Origin: an uncultured Streptococcus sp.
GTDB taxonomy: Bacteria > Bacillota > Bacilli > Lactobacillales > Streptococcaceae
Direction of reading: 5' to 3'
Length of the DNA stretch: 64,000 nt
Assembly (NCBI GenBank): GCA_934196125.1
Contig: CAKPVT010000004.1
Span: 1 to 64,000 of the forward strand
Part shown: positions 28,276 through 37,811 of the stretch, piece by piece
How the letters are laid out: every line of letters begins with the position of its first letter
Numbering within the stretch: position 1 is the first letter of the stretch
Made by a program: the position numbers and the translations under genes
Notes under the pieces: model-generated
What the model was told of the DNA's origin: nothing
Database searches by the model: none
Seen by the model: only the letters and a program-made list of their open reading frames with translations

Positions 28276-29757
28276 TTAATCTCTTCTAAAAATATCGCGT
28301 GTGTAGACTTTTTCTTTGACATCGTCTAACTCAGCGTTGTAGCGGTTAGTGATAATGCTTTGGCTAAGTTTTTTAAATTGTTTAAGATTATTGACAACCT
28401 TTGAACCGAAGAAGGTGGTTCCGTTTTCTAGGGTTGGTTCGTAGATGATAACGCTAGCTCCTTTGGCTTTGATACGTTTCATGACCCCTTGGATAGAACT
28501 TTGCCGAAAGTTATCAGATTGGCTTTTCATCGTTAGACGATAAACACCGATAACAGTTTCTTTTTCATTTTGTGGGGAATAGTTGCCATTGTCTGAGTAA
28601 GCATAATAACCGGCTAATTTTAGGACTTGGTCGGCGATGAAATCTTTGCGTGTCCGGTTAGATTCGACAATGGCGCTCATCATGTTTTGAGGCACATCAT
28701 TATAGTTAGCCAAAAGTTGCTTGGTATCTTTTGGTAGACAGTAACCACCATAACCAAAGGAAGGGTTATTGTAGTGTGTACCGATTCGTGGATCCAAACC
28801 AATGCCATTAATGATCGCTTGGGTATCTAAGCCTTTTAGTTCAGCGTAGGTATCGAGTTCGTTGAAATAGGAGACACGCAGTGCAAGGTAGGTGTTAGCA
28901 AAGAGTTTCACAGCTTCAGCTTCAGTGAACCCCATAAATAGCGTGTCTATATCTTCTTTTTCAGCACCGTCTTGAAGCAGTTGTGCAAAAAGCTTAGCAG
29001 CTTTCGTGAGTTCTTCGTTATCTTTATCAGTAGATACGATGATACGACTAGGATAGAGATTATCATATAAGGCTTTTGATTCACGTAGAAATTCTGGGCT
29101 AAAGATAATGTTTTGGGTATGGTATTTGGCACGCACAAAATCCGTATAGCCGACTGGAATAGTTGATTTGATAACCATGATGGCATCTCTATTTACAGAT
29201 AGCACTTGTTCGATAACAGATTCAACAGCACTAGTATCAAAGTAATTTTTTTCGCTATCATAGTTAGTAGGAGCGGCAATAATAACGAAGTCAGCGTCTT
29301 TATAGGCAGAATCGCCATCAATTGTTGCGACTAAGTCAAGGTCTTTTTCAGCTAGATATTTTTTAATATAATCATCTTGAATAGGTGATTTTTTATTATT
29401 AATAAGTTTAACTTTTTCAGGAATAATATCAACAGCAGTAACATGGTTGTGTTGAGCGAGTAGTGTTGCAATTGACAATCCAACATAACCGGTACCTGCA
29501 ACAGCAATATTGCATACATAGTCAAGTTTTTGAGCTTTTCCTTTCTTAACAGTAAATAACTCAGCAATATCAAATCCAATAATATTTGCAAGTGCTTCAA
29601 GTTGAGCAATTGAAGGGACGTGTTCTGCTTGTTCAATTTTACTTAAAATAGAACGATTAATCCCACTCTCAGTAGCTAATCTTTCTTGTGATACTTTATT
29701 ATCTTTACGATAATCTAAAATTAACTTAGCTAAAATAGCTGATGAAAATGATTTCAT
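28276..29757 (-). CDS. UDP-glucose 6-dehydrogenase with fused N-terminal XRE helix-turn-helix
   Basis: Residues 1-68 form an XRE/Cro helix-turn-helix ([36 protein letters not shown]). From about residue 80 comes a complete UDP-glucose dehydrogenase: NAD site [39 protein letters not shown], and [11 protein letters not shown] with the catalytic Cys at about 338. Ordinary streptococcal homologues such as HasB have about 400 residues; this has 493. It converts UDP-glucose to UDP-glucuronate for capsule. It faces the cps operon and has its own promoter, with dyads that it may bind. Confidence 0.93.
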   Translation of the reverse strand: MKSFSSAILAKLILDYRKDNKVSQERLATESGINRSILSKIEQAEHVPSIAQLEALANIIGFDIAELFTVKKGKAQKLDYVCNIAVAGTGYVGLSIATLLAQHNHVTAVDIIPEKVKLINNKKSPIQDDYIKKYLAEKDLDLVATIDGDSAYKDADFVIIAAPTNYDSEKNYFDTSAVESVIEQVLSVNRDAIMVIKSTIPVGYTDFVRAKYHTQNIIFSPEFLRESKALYDNLYPSRIIVSTDKDNEELTKAAKLFAQLLQDGAEKEDIDTLFMGFTEAEAVKLFANTYLALRVSYFNELDTYAELKGLDTQAIINGIGLDPRIGTHYNNPSFGYGGYCLPKDTKQLLANYNDVPQNMMSAIVESNRTRKDFIADQVLKLAGYYAYSDNGNYSPQNEKETVIGVYRLTMKSQSDNFRQSSIQGVMKRIKAKGASVIIYEPTLENGTTFFGSKVVNNLKQFKKLSQSIITNRYNAELDDVKEKVYTRDIFRRD

Positions 29758-29778
29758 TTAAAAACCTCCATAAGTAGA

Positions 29779-29828
29779 ATTATACTCTTTTTCGTTTCTT
29801 AAAACAACTAAAAATGCTATAAAACGAA
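29779..29828 (-). promoter_or_regulatory. Promoter and candidate operator of the HTH-dehydrogenase gene
   Basis: On the minus strand, TTGTTT (29802-29807) and TATAAT (29779-29784) are 17 bases apart, followed by ribosome site ATGGAGG. An inverted pair TTCGTTT (29791-29797, in the spacer) and AAACGAA (29822-29828, upstream of -35) brackets the -35 hexamer with centres 31 bases apart, about three helical turns. The second arm lies in AAAACGAACATT, also present in the cps upstream region. Confidence 0.6.
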
Positions 29829-29988
29829 CATTTTTTATATATAAGGTTGTTAAAATCAACATTCAACTTTTTTATTTTATGTAAAAATATTAATGTGATA
29901 CTACAATAGTATACATGTACTTTCATTTGTTATATCATTGTTTCAATAGTTATTTCTTGTTTTATACGTCCCTTTGTTAAGATAAATA

Positions 29989-30299
29989 GTGAAAAGATTA
30001 TTGATTTTTTCAATTGTAACGGGTTTTCTAACGACAGCTGTAAGTTTGATTTACGCATCGAATATACGTAATGTTTTATACAATGCTAAAAGTAATGATT
30101 ATCCAAGTAGTTGGTATGAAGCTCTAACCTATTATCGCTTTTCGATTTTATACTTTATTTTTTAGTTTTTGTATACAGTGTTAAAATATCAGTTATTCCA
30201 GATGTAATCTATAATATTATTTATTTAACGGCACTAGTTGGAGGAATTTATTGGTTGATTAAAATTTTTAATATTTTATTTATTAAGTGCAGAGATTAA
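29989..30299 (+). pseudogene. Small membrane protein remnant, frameshifted
   Basis: From a GTG at 29989 the frame reads KRLLIFSIVTGFLTTAVSL (one membrane helix) for 58 codons and stops at 30163-30165. The neighbouring frame then continues with another hydrophobic stretch (VIYNIIYLTALVGGIYWLIK) to a stop at 30297-30299. Joined, this would be a ~103-residue two-to-three-helix protein. I recognise no family and there is no good ribosome site. The rest of 29758-30340 holds only the dehydrogenase promoter region. Confidence 0.35.
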
Positions 30300-30354
30300 T
30301 GGGAAGTAGTGGTTCTTTTTGTTAATTTTTTAGGTGTGAAATTTGCAGTAAAAT

Positions 30355-30383
30355 TTGACATAGTTTTATTAATCTGATAACAT
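30355..30383 (+). promoter_or_regulatory. Promoter of the Abi leader RNA and gene
   Basis: TTGACA (30355-30360) and TAACAT (30378-30383) are 17 bases apart. The predicted start near 30390 is just before the leader hairpin. Confidence 0.75.
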
Positions 30384-30389
30384 ATACGT

Positions 30390-30448
30390 ATGATTAAGAC
30401 TTAGCTACCGCCTCTTTATAATGCGTACCAGTGCTAAGTCGTTTTTTT
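30390..30448 (+). ncRNA. Structured leader RNA upstream of Abi gene, ending in a U tract
   Basis: GACTTAGC (30398-30405) pairs with GCTAAGTC (30433-30440) around a 27-base unpaired or pseudoknot-capable region, followed by GTTTTTTT. This has the form of a small RNA with an intrinsic terminator, ending 12 bases before the Abi ATG and just before its ribosome site. Conserved structured RNAs have been described upstream of AbiF-type genes. That this is one of them is an inference from position and shape. Confidence 0.6.
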
Positions 30449-30459
30449 ATGGAGAAATT

Positions 30460-31311
30460 ATGAAAGAAGCAAAAACAATTGAGGAGCAATTAGAAATACT
30501 TGAAAAACGCGGATTGATAATTGAAAATCGTGACAGAGCTATTGAGACTCTAAATGTCAATTATTATACGTTGACAGGTTATCTATTTCCCTTTAAGAAA
30601 AGTAATATCTATCAAAAAGGTACTTCAATGAATTTAGCAATTAGACTCTATCATTTTGATAACGAAATAAGAAATGTTTTAACGGCTTTAATGGTAGAAG
30701 CAGAAGAAAAACTGAAGACCAGAATTGCTTATAATATAGCTATTGCTCATTCTGATGACCCGTTGATTTACACTGACGTTAATTATTTCAAAAACGCAAA
30801 CGATTATAGTCACTTTATGGCAGATTTTCAAAGTAACGTTAGAAATAATCGTGAGGTTCCTTTTGTAAAACATCATATTCAAAAATATCGTAGTCAGTTT
30901 CCTATATGGGTTGCTGTGAATCTTTTTACTTTGGGAAATTTAAAATATTTATATAAAAATATTCCAAGTCGTGATAGGAAAAATATAAGTAGAGAATTTA
31001 ATGTTTCTCCTAAAACCCTTGACAGTTGGATAGATACTCTTAGAATTTTGAGAAATAAGCTTGCCCATAATATGAGGTTATATGAGACAACGTTTCAAAA
31101 AACACCAAAGTTAGAAAAACATCATTCTATCCGAATAACGAACAATAGATTATTTGCTAATTTTGTATTACTTAAATATTTACTTGATGATAGTGAAGTT
31201 TGGCAAAGTGCAATTGTTAATTTAGATAAGATATTCGTCAAATATCAAGATAGTATTGAACTATCTTCAATTGGCTTTTCAGAAAATTGGAAGAGCATCT
31301 TAGAAAAATAA
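30460..31311 (+). CDS. Abi family abortive-infection protein (Abi_2, AbiD/AbiF type)
   Basis: The 283-residue protein has the Abi_2 pattern: NYYTLTGYLFPFKK near the N-terminus, LYHFDNEIRNVL, PIWVAVNLFTLGNLKYLY, and LRNKLAHNMRLY near residue 198. R198-N-K-L-A-H203 fits the HEPN ribonuclease R-x4-H motif. Related proteins stop phage growth by harming the infected cell, probably by RNA cleavage. I chose ATG 30460 (after TTATGGAGAAA); an in-frame ATG at 30421 lies inside the leader hairpin. Flanked by a leader RNA and a strong terminator, it forms a stand-alone unit beside a toxin-antitoxin pair. Confidence 0.9.
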   Translation: MKEAKTIEEQLEILEKRGLIIENRDRAIETLNVNYYTLTGYLFPFKKSNIYQKGTSMNLAIRLYHFDNEIRNVLTALMVEAEEKLKTRIAYNIAIAHSDDPLIYTDVNYFKNANDYSHFMADFQSNVRNNREVPFVKHHIQKYRSQFPIWVAVNLFTLGNLKYLYKNIPSRDRKNISREFNVSPKTLDSWIDTLRILRNKLAHNMRLYETTFQKTPKLEKHHSIRITNNRLFANFVLLKYLLDDSEVWQSAIVNLDKIFVKYQDSIELSSIGFSENWKSILEK

Positions 31312-31363
31312 AACGGCAATAAAATTCGTACGGAAGCAGAGGTATCTTACTTAGCCTAAAAGC

Positions 31364-31403
31364 AAACAGCCCCTAAAACGTTATTGTTTTAGGGGCTGTT
31401 TTT
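31364..31403. terminator. Terminator between Abi gene and mazF-like gene
   Basis: AAACAGCCCCTAAAAC and GTTTTAGGGGCTGTTT form a perfect 16-bp stem with a 6-base loop and A/T tracts on both sides. It serves both convergent units. Confidence 0.95.
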
Positions 31404-31421
31404 ACTATCCCAGATGGTTTT

Positions 31422-31763
31422 TTATTCAAAAATAAAGCGATTCAGTTGAACGACTTGGGCAAAGGCAAAGTCGTCTAAAATTGTTATTTTTTCAGCTCGG
31501 CGCGCTTTATAATCAAAGGTGTGTAATTGAAACGGATTAACAAAGCCGTCAACTTTTTTAGACTGGACCTCGACAAGGAGTCCTTTTGCTTTTAATTTTT
31601 GTTGTCCGTGTGTTATTGGACAAACAGCGACAAATCCAGTTTGTTTATTATAATTATCACTAGAGATGACAAGAGCAGGGCGACGTTTTTGAATTTCTTT
31701 TCCCTTGGACGGATTAAAATCAATCCAGATGATATCTTGCTTTTGCGGAATATAGTTATTCAT
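31422..31763 (-). CDS. MazF/PemK family toxin (endoribonuclease)
   Basis: The 113-residue toxin has DIIWIDFNPSKGKEIQKRRPALVIS and VAVCPIT, the standard MazF/PemK fold and the conserved RP loop. Such toxins cut mRNA at short motifs when their antitoxin is degraded. Its start overlaps the antitoxin gene by 8 bases, as usual for this family. Length is normal and the gene appears intact. Confidence 0.93.
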   Translation of the reverse strand: MNNYIPQKQDIIWIDFNPSKGKEIQKRRPALVISSDNYNKQTGFVAVCPITHGQQKLKAKGLLVEVQSKKVDGFVNPFQLHTFDYKARRAEKITILDDFAFAQVVQLNRFIFE

Positions 31764-31968
31764 GATCTAACAATGCCACGCTTTCAAAATCATCGTCCAT
31801 ACGTAAATCAGAAATACCGTCAAAAGGATTAGTCATTTTAGGAACAAGCATGATGACATTGTTTCGTCCTTTTTCAAGAGTAAATTCTTCACCGATGTTC
31901 ACGCCTAGTTCTTTAGGGAGGGTAATAGTAATGGAATTGCCGACTTTTCTTGCTTTTACAATTGACAT
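31756..31968 (-). CDS. MazE/PemI family antitoxin (AbrB-like)
   Basis: This 70-residue antitoxin has an N-terminal SpoVT/AbrB-type DNA-binding strand pattern (VKARKVGNSITITLPKELGV) and an acidic C-terminal tail (DGISDLRMDDDFESVALLD) that should block the toxin. The ATG at 31968 follows AAGGAGAG; a longer frame to 32043 has no ribosome site and would cross the operator. By family knowledge it represses its own operon. Confidence 0.93.
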   Translation of the reverse strand: MSIVKARKVGNSITITLPKELGVNIGEEFTLEKGRNNVIMLVPKMTNPFDGISDLRMDDDFESVALLDHE

Positions 31969-31986
31969 AATATATCTCTCCTTATG

Positions 31987-32033
31987 TGTATACTTCGTAT
32001 ACATATTATATAAAATATACTTTTTATTGTCAA
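31987..32033 (-). promoter_or_regulatory. Toxin-antitoxin promoter with palindromic operator
   Basis: On the minus strand, TTGACA and TATAAT (32005-32010) are exactly 17 bases apart. Directly downstream, over the likely start point, is the palindrome TGTATAC-N3-GTATACA (31987-32003), the probable site of MazE/MazEF autorepression. Confidence 0.85.
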
Positions 32034-32201
32034 TTTTAATCAATAGAATTCCTTCCCTGATTATTATCGTTCGTTTTTTTGTCTTTCTTTACTAACTTCC
32101 TCCTCTTTTTCGTTGCTCTTTTGCCTAGCATATGTTATATTAATAGTAACGGATTGTAACGAAACTGTAATATTAATAAATAAAGGTAAGTGGTGGAAGT
32201 G

Positions 32202-33413
32202 ATGGAAAATACTAATTCAAATAATCATCGATTGTTGATTCAGAAGTTACTTGTTAGTATTCATTACTTGACACTTTTCAGAGATGAGATTGTTTTGGTT
32301 GAAAAGACTCCGTCATTGTTGGGGGCGTCTTTTTCGCCGTATGTGGTTCAATCAGAACTGGGTGAAATTTTGGCGGCTGTTGATGTGCTTTCTAAGCAAG
32401 AAAAATTGATTAAATCAACATTTTGGTATGATGAAGCATCTTTCAGATTGATGAATCATTCTTTGGATATTGTCGGTAATTGGATTCGTGGGATTGATAA
32501 TGTTTTAGAAATCTGTGAGTCAAAATCTGTTTTTCAAGCGATTCTTGGTGATAAGCGCCAGCGTGTTTTTGGCGTGCTGATTGATGTTTTTACTTCAATT
32601 CGAATTACCAATTTATCAATCAAGGAAGAATCAGAATACCCTATTTTAGTTGACCCTTTGCAAGCGGTAGAATATCAAAAAAGGGAAACGAAAAAAGCCG
32701 AATTATTGGCTAAAATTGATGCCTTGCCCCCTAGAAAATCAGAACAGAGTCTTGAAGTTGATAAAGACAAAGATGTCCAAGATGCTCCTATCCTTGAGAA
32801 TAAAGAAGATGATTTTGCAGCTGAACCGCAATCAGTTGATCCAGAGGTTGACGAGGAAGAACCGTCTGATGATGTTGAAGAAAAGGTTGCTGGTGTTCAA
32901 TCTGAAGTTGAGGATGCTACCGAATTGCTAGTTAAGGTCGAAGAAGAGTCTAAAGAGATAGAGAGTATATCTGATGTTCCTCTTGCTACGCTTCTTGAAG
33001 AGGACGAATCAGAGCTGGAACTTACAGAAATTAGTCGTGAGGCTGCTATCAAGCAATTCCGTCATTATCTTTTTGACCATAAAGGGATGATTTATGTTGC
33101 AGATGCTCAAGATGATTTAAAACGTGAAATCAAATTTTACAATGCATTTGATCGTTTTGAGGGTGCTTTTGATGAAATATCAGATATTCTAGTTCTTATG
33201 GAAAAAATCTTAGAAGATTTGGAAGAACGTGACGAAGAGACATTTGATGACGAAGGAAACTTAACGAGTGAGCCAACAGAACCAATTTATCTTCTTATCT
33301 ATGGGCAAAATCTATTAATGGAAGATAGTCGCTTTGAAAGTCTTTTATCAGAGCTTCAGCACTTTTCAAATCGTTCAGATTTACACATTTCAGCCTACAA
33401 GGCTTATGAATAA
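32202..33413 (+). CDS. Uncharacterised acidic protein, two conserved-looking ends and a disordered middle
   Basis: The ~403-residue protein has a helical N-terminal part (residues 1-165) and a very acidic low-complexity middle (about 175-290, rich in E, D, V, S). A compact C-terminal region follows (about 290-403: FRHYLFDHKGMIYVAD; LLIYGQNLLMED). No signal peptide or membrane helix is seen. I do not recognise the family. The start may be ATG 32202 or GTG 32190, both near GGTGGAAG. It is followed by a terminator and appears monocistronic. Confidence 0.6.
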   Translation: MENTNSNNHRLLIQKLLVSIHYLTLFRDEIVLVEKTPSLLGASFSPYVVQSELGEILAAVDVLSKQEKLIKSTFWYDEASFRLMNHSLDIVGNWIRGIDNVLEICESKSVFQAILGDKRQRVFGVLIDVFTSIRITNLSIKEESEYPILVDPLQAVEYQKRETKKAELLAKIDALPPRKSEQSLEVDKDKDVQDAPILENKEDDFAAEPQSVDPEVDEEEPSDDVEEKVAGVQSEVEDATELLVKVEEESKEIESISDVPLATLLEEDESELELTEISREAAIKQFRHYLFDHKGMIYVADAQDDLKREIKFYNAFDRFEGAFDEISDILVLMEKILEDLEERDEETFDDEGNLTSEPTEPIYLLIYGQNLLMEDSRFESLLSELQHFSNRSDLHISAYKAYE

Positions 33414-33417
33414 CAGT

Positions 33418-33448
33418 AAAAGAAGGTCAGTTGATGCCTTCTTTTATT
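33418..33448 (+). terminator. Terminator after the acidic protein gene
   Basis: AAAAGAAGG and CCTTCTTTT form a 9-bp stem with a 10-base loop, followed by ATTTTT. Confidence 0.8.
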
Positions 33449-33711
33449 TTTGGGGATTATGTCGATAAGTAGGAGATGATGCAAAAGTGCCTATAAAAGA
33501 GAGAAAAAGCTTGAAAGCACTTTTTGAAATTGCTATTATGTAACTTAGAAGTGATGTTTTAGAAATAAGTGAGAGTTTTGATAATTTTGGATGGTGTTAT
33601 ATTTCAAAACTGATAGCGTTTTTGCAACGAAGTGTCCTTCTTGGAGCTGATGCTCAACATTTCTACGGTATGTTAGTGATAATGTTTGCCTTTCGGTGTA
33701 TAACAGTCTTG

Positions 33712-33775
33712 CATCTCAGAGTCCTTCTAATTATTATTGTAGCGATTACAATTATATCTTTCTGAGATGTTTTTT
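33712..33775 (+). other. Long two-part hairpin ending in a T tract
   Basis: CATCTCAGA (33712-33720) pairs with TCTGAGATG (33761-33769), followed by TTTTTT. Inside it, ATTGTA-N5-TACAAT forms an apical stem. It sits in a 635-bp stretch (33414-34048) with no supported gene upstream of the pyr promoter. It could be a terminator of a decayed unit or a small RNA. Confidence 0.5.
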
Positions 33776-33858
33776 CATATGCTTGACTGACTAATTTTAT
33801 TTTAGAACTTCCAAACTTTAAATGATGTTAACGATAACAATCATTCTTACAAAACTAA

Positions 33859-34032
33859 TTGACAATCATTTTAAAACGCGTTATAATAATAAAAATTGAA
33901 AACCTTTAATTAAGCCCAGAGAGACTTTCAAGGTTACTGTAAAAAAGAGTTTTAACTCTAATAAAAGGTATGAGTGTGCTTTGGTGTACTCTGCTTATTT
34001 TGCTGTAACCTTGCCTTCTGGCGAGGTTTTTT
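33859..34032 (+). promoter_or_regulatory. pyr promoter and PyrR-type attenuator leader (first copy)
   Basis: TTGACA (33859-33864) and TATAAT (33882-33887) are 17 bases apart. The leader has the PyrR-site hairpin AACCTT…CCCAGAGAG…AAGGTT (33901-33935). An antiterminator is possible through AAGGTTAC pairing with GTAACCTT (34005-34012). The terminator AACCTTGCC-TTCT-GGCGAGGTT plus T6 lies at 34007-34032. By family knowledge, UMP-bound PyrR stabilises the first hairpin and ends transcription when pyrimidines are plentiful. Confidence 0.9.
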
Positions 34033-34048
34033 GTGTGAAAGGAATGTT

Positions 34049-34855
34049 ATGAATCCAGGTTGTAAAAACAAATCTTTGGTGTTGAAAGAAGATTTACTTA
34101 TTGTTAGTCAAAGAGAGATTGCTCCACGTATTTTTGAGATGACATTATCAGGAGAAATGGTCTTGGATATAACTCCTGGTCAATTCTTACATCTGCGTGT
34201 GCCTGACCCAAGTAAATTGTTACGTCGTCCAATTTCGATTTGTCAGATTGATAAAGTCAATAAAGTGGCAACGATTGTGTATCGTGTGGAGCGTGCAGGA
34301 ACAGCGATTTTATCGCAAATGAAGGCTGGTGACCGCGTTGACACAATGGGACCTCAAGGAAATGGATTTGATTTGTCGGTGGTGACATCAGGTCAAAAAG
34401 CGTTGCTAATTGGTGGTGGAATTGGTGTACCTCCGTTGGTTGAAACAGCTAAACAACTCGCTGCTAAGGGTGTTGACGTCACTTCTGTTCTTGGTTTTGC
34501 CAATAAAGAGGCTGTGATTCTGGAAGAAGAATTGTCAGTTTATGGAAAAGTTTATGTCACAACAGATGACGGCTCTTATGGTATCAAAGGCTATGTCTCA
34601 ACAGTCGTTGATGACTTGGTGCAAAACGAAACGTATGATGCGATTTATTCATGTGGTGCGCCAGGCATGTTAAAATACGTTGACCAAAAATTTGAAAATC
34701 ATCCGCATGCCTACCTGTCAATGGAATCGCGTATGGCGTGTGGTATGGGAGCTTGCTATGCTTGTGTTGTTCATTTAAAAAATGCACAAGAAGCGGCTAA
34801 TAAACGTGTGTGCGAAGACGGACCGGTTTTTGAAACTGGTAAAATCATCTTATAA
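34049..34855 (+). CDS. pyrK: Dihydroorotate dehydrogenase B, electron-transfer subunit
   Basis: The 268-residue FAD/[2Fe-2S] protein passes electrons from PyrD to NAD+. It has LRRPISICQID (FAD site), IGGGIGVPPLVETAK (nucleotide site) and a C-terminal cysteine cluster ACGMGACYACVVH followed by CEDGPVF for the iron-sulfur centre. I use ATG 34049, after GAAAGGA and beyond the attenuator; the open frame upstream of it lies within the terminator. It is 9 bases from pyrD. Confidence 0.95.
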   Translation: MNPGCKNKSLVLKEDLLIVSQREIAPRIFEMTLSGEMVLDITPGQFLHLRVPDPSKLLRRPISICQIDKVNKVATIVYRVERAGTAILSQMKAGDRVDTMGPQGNGFDLSVVTSGQKALLIGGGIGVPPLVETAKQLAAKGVDVTSVLGFANKEAVILEEELSVYGKVYVTTDDGSYGIKGYVSTVVDDLVQNETYDAIYSCGAPGMLKYVDQKFENHPHAYLSMESRMACGMGACYACVVHLKNAQEAANKRVCEDGPVFETGKIIL

Positions 34856-35809
<954 letters not shown>

Positions 35810-35844
35810 GCTCTGCTATTTTTCCAAAAAGTCAAGGTAAGTTT

Positions 35845-36011
35845 TTGACTTTGCCAGTAAAAAAAGATATAATATTAACAATTGAATAACCTTTAATTGA
35901 GTCCAGAGAGGCGAGAAAGGTTCGTGAAAAAAGAAGATAAAAAGTCTTTGAATGATGGGTGTTTGCTACCCTGCTTTTCGTGTAACCTCGCCCTTTGGCG
36001 AGGTTTTCTTT
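35845..36011 (+). promoter_or_regulatory. Second pyr promoter and PyrR-type attenuator leader
   Basis: TTGACT (35845-35850) and TATAAT (35868-35873) are 17 bases apart. The leader repeats the first one's architecture: hairpin AACCTT…GTCCAGAGAGGC…AAAGGTT (35888-35922), then terminator AACCTCGCC-CTTT-GGCGAGGTT with TTCTTT (35984-36011). It precedes pyrF, so pyrKD and pyrFE can be controlled separately by PyrR. Confidence 0.9.
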
Positions 36012-36029
36012 GTAGAAAAAGGAGAAAAA

Positions 36030-36722
36030 ATGCACGAAAGTCGTCCGATTATTGCTCTTGATTTTCCGTCATTTGATGATGTGAAATCATTTCTTGCTTT
36101 GTTCCCTGCTGATGAAAAACTTTATGTTAAGATTGGTATGGAGCTATACTATGCAGCAGGACCAGAAATTGTCCGTTATGTTAAATCGCTTGGACATTCT
36201 GTTTTTCTAGATTTAAAATTACATGACATTCCAAATACAGTCAAATCAGCTATGCGTGTGTTATCAAATCTTGGTGTCGATATGACTAATGTTCATGCCG
36301 CTGGTGGCGTTGAAATGATGAAAGCAGCGCGTGAAGGTCTTGGACAAGGTCCGAAACTAATCGCGGTAACACAGTTAACGTCAACGTCAGACGAACAGAT
36401 GAAAGCTGATCAAAATATCCAAACAAGCTTAGTGGAATCTGTTTTGCATTATGCTAAGAAAGCAAACGAAGCTGGTCTTGACGGTGTGGTTTGTTCAGCA
36501 CGTGAGGTTGCAGTTATTAAAGACGCAACTTCTGAAGATTTCGTTTGCTTGACACCAGGTATTCGTCCTGCGGGAGCTGCTGTCGGCGATCAAAAACGTG
36601 TAATGACCCCAAGTCAAGCTAGTGCCATTGGCTCGAGCTATATTGTTGTTGGACGCCCAATTACAAAAGCGGATGATTCTGTTGCGGCTTACAAAGCCAT
36701 TTACGATGAATGGAATGTTTAG
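36030..36722 (+). CDS. pyrF: Orotidine 5'-phosphate decarboxylase
   Basis: The 230-residue TIM-barrel enzyme makes UMP from OMP. It has [24 protein letters not shown], the catalytic [11 protein letters not shown] (Asp-Lys-Asp array), [17 protein letters not shown] and [15 protein letters not shown] 36030 follows AAAGGAG and lies after the attenuator. A dyad in the 32-bp gap to the next gene (TAGTATTAGAATACTA) is too weak to call a terminator. Confidence 0.96.
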   Translation: MHESRPIIALDFPSFDDVKSFLALFPADEKLYVKIGMELYYAAGPEIVRYVKSLGHSVFLDLKLHDIPNTVKSAMRVLSNLGVDMTNVHAAGGVEMMKAAREGLGQGPKLIAVTQLTSTSDEQMKADQNIQTSLVESVLHYAKKANEAGLDGVVCSAREVAVIKDATSEDFVCLTPGIRPAGAAVGDQKRVMTPSQASAIGSSYIVVGRPITKADDSVAAYKAIYDEWNV

Positions 36723-36754
36723 TATTAGAATACTAAAATTTCTTTAGGGTTGGT

Positions 36755-37090
36755 ATGGAGTTAACAATAAGGCAATCTTACACAGCGGTTATTGATAGAG
36801 CAATCGGTTATCAAGATAGATACGGGAATAACTATCCAATCAATTATGGTTACATTCCAAATCTGATTGGAGGTGACGGTAAGTGGCAAGATGTCTATAT
36901 TATTTCAGAGAATGTCTCAGATCCCCTAGAAGTATTCGAAGGGGAATTAGTAGCCATTATTCATCGTGCTGATGATGTGGAGACTAAATGGATTTTAACA
37001 ACCGCTGGTGAAATAGTTACTTATGACCAAATAAAACAAGCAACCCATTTTTTAGAACAATATTTTACATCAACTATTGAGTTATTATAG
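36755..37090 (+). CDS. Short inorganic-pyrophosphatase-like protein
   Basis: The 111-residue protein resembles the core of type I soluble pyrophosphatase: [37 protein letters not shown] and a VETKWIL strand. Full enzymes have about 175 residues. Aligning DGKWQDV with the E. coli metal site DGDPVDV suggests that one aspartate ligand is replaced by Lys, so catalysis is doubtful. It lies between pyrF and pyrE, whose reaction involves pyrophosphate, and is probably cotranscribed. Related short proteins are annotated as pyrophosphatase in other streptococci. Confidence 0.7.
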   Translation: MELTIRQSYTAVIDRAIGYQDRYGNNYPINYGYIPNLIGGDGKWQDVYIISENVSDPLEVFEGELVAIIHRADDVETKWILTTAGEIVTYDQIKQATHFLEQYFTSTIELL

Positions 37091-37104
37091 AAAAGAGGAA
37101 CATT

Positions 37105-37734
37105 ATGACTTTAGCATCACAAATTGCATCAGATTTGCTTGATATTCGAGCTGTTTACTTGAAACCAAACGATCCATTCACTTGGGCATCTGGTATTAAA
37201 TCACCAATTTACACAGATAATCGTGTGACGCTTTCATATCCTGAAACGCGTACATTGATTGAAAATGGTTTTGTTAAAAAAATCAAAGAAGAATTTCCTG
37301 AAGTAGAAGTGATTGCAGGGACAGCAACAGCAGGAATCCCTCACGGTGCGATTATTGCTGACAAGATGAATCTTCCATTTGCTTACATTCGTAGCAAACC
37401 AAAAGATCACGGAGCTGGTAATCAAATCGAAGGTCGTGTGACAAAAGCTCAAAAAATGGTCGTTGTTGAAGACCTTATTTCAACTGGTGGCTCGGTACTA
37501 GAAGCTGTTGTAGCAGCAGAACGTGAAGGTGCTGATGTCATCGGAGTTGTGGCTATCTTTACTTATGAATTGCCTAAAGCGACTGAAAACTTTGAAAAAG
37601 CAGGTGTTAAATTGGTGACACTTTCTAACTATACTGAATTGATCAAAGTTGCTAAGGTGCAAGGTTATATCACGGCTGACGACCTTCAATTACTACATAA
37701 ATTTAAAGAAAATCAAGAAACTTGGCGTGATTAA
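37105..37734 (+). CDS. pyrE: Orotate phosphoribosyltransferase
   Basis: The 209-residue enzyme joins orotate to PRPP, giving OMP and pyrophosphate. It has [16 protein letters not shown] (orotate site), [28 protein letters not shown] (flexible loop) and the PRPP-binding [12 protein letters not shown]. It ends the pyrF-pyrE unit; a terminator follows. Confidence 0.96.
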   Translation: MTLASQIASDLLDIRAVYLKPNDPFTWASGIKSPIYTDNRVTLSYPETRTLIENGFVKKIKEEFPEVEVIAGTATAGIPHGAIIADKMNLPFAYIRSKPKDHGAGNQIEGRVTKAQKMVVVEDLISTGGSVLEAVVAAEREGADVIGVVAIFTYELPKATENFEKAGVKLVTLSNYTELIKVAKVQGYITADDLQLLHKFKENQETWRD

Positions 37735-37750
37735 TCAAGCTTAGTATTTG

Positions 37751-37787
37751 GCTACTAAAGTAAAATTGCTTTAGTGGCTTTCTTGGT
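37751..37787 (+). terminator. Terminator after pyrE
   Basis: GCTACTAAAG and CTTTAGTGGC form a 10-bp stem (one G-T pair) with an 8-base loop, followed by TTTCTTGGTTT. Confidence 0.75.
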
Positions 37788-37811
37788 TTAAAGGATGAAA
37801 GGAGTAAAAAG

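Noticed and set aside
30421..30459. Upstream ATG extending the Abi protein by 13 residues
   Set aside because: It lies inside the leader hairpin and lacks a ribosome site, while ATG 30460 has one.
33670..33765. A 31-codon hydrophobic frame (MLVIMFAFRC…) that might be a type I toxin peptide
   Set aside because: It has no ribosome site, does not resemble Fst or other known toxins, and its 3' half is the arm of the hairpin at 33712-33769.
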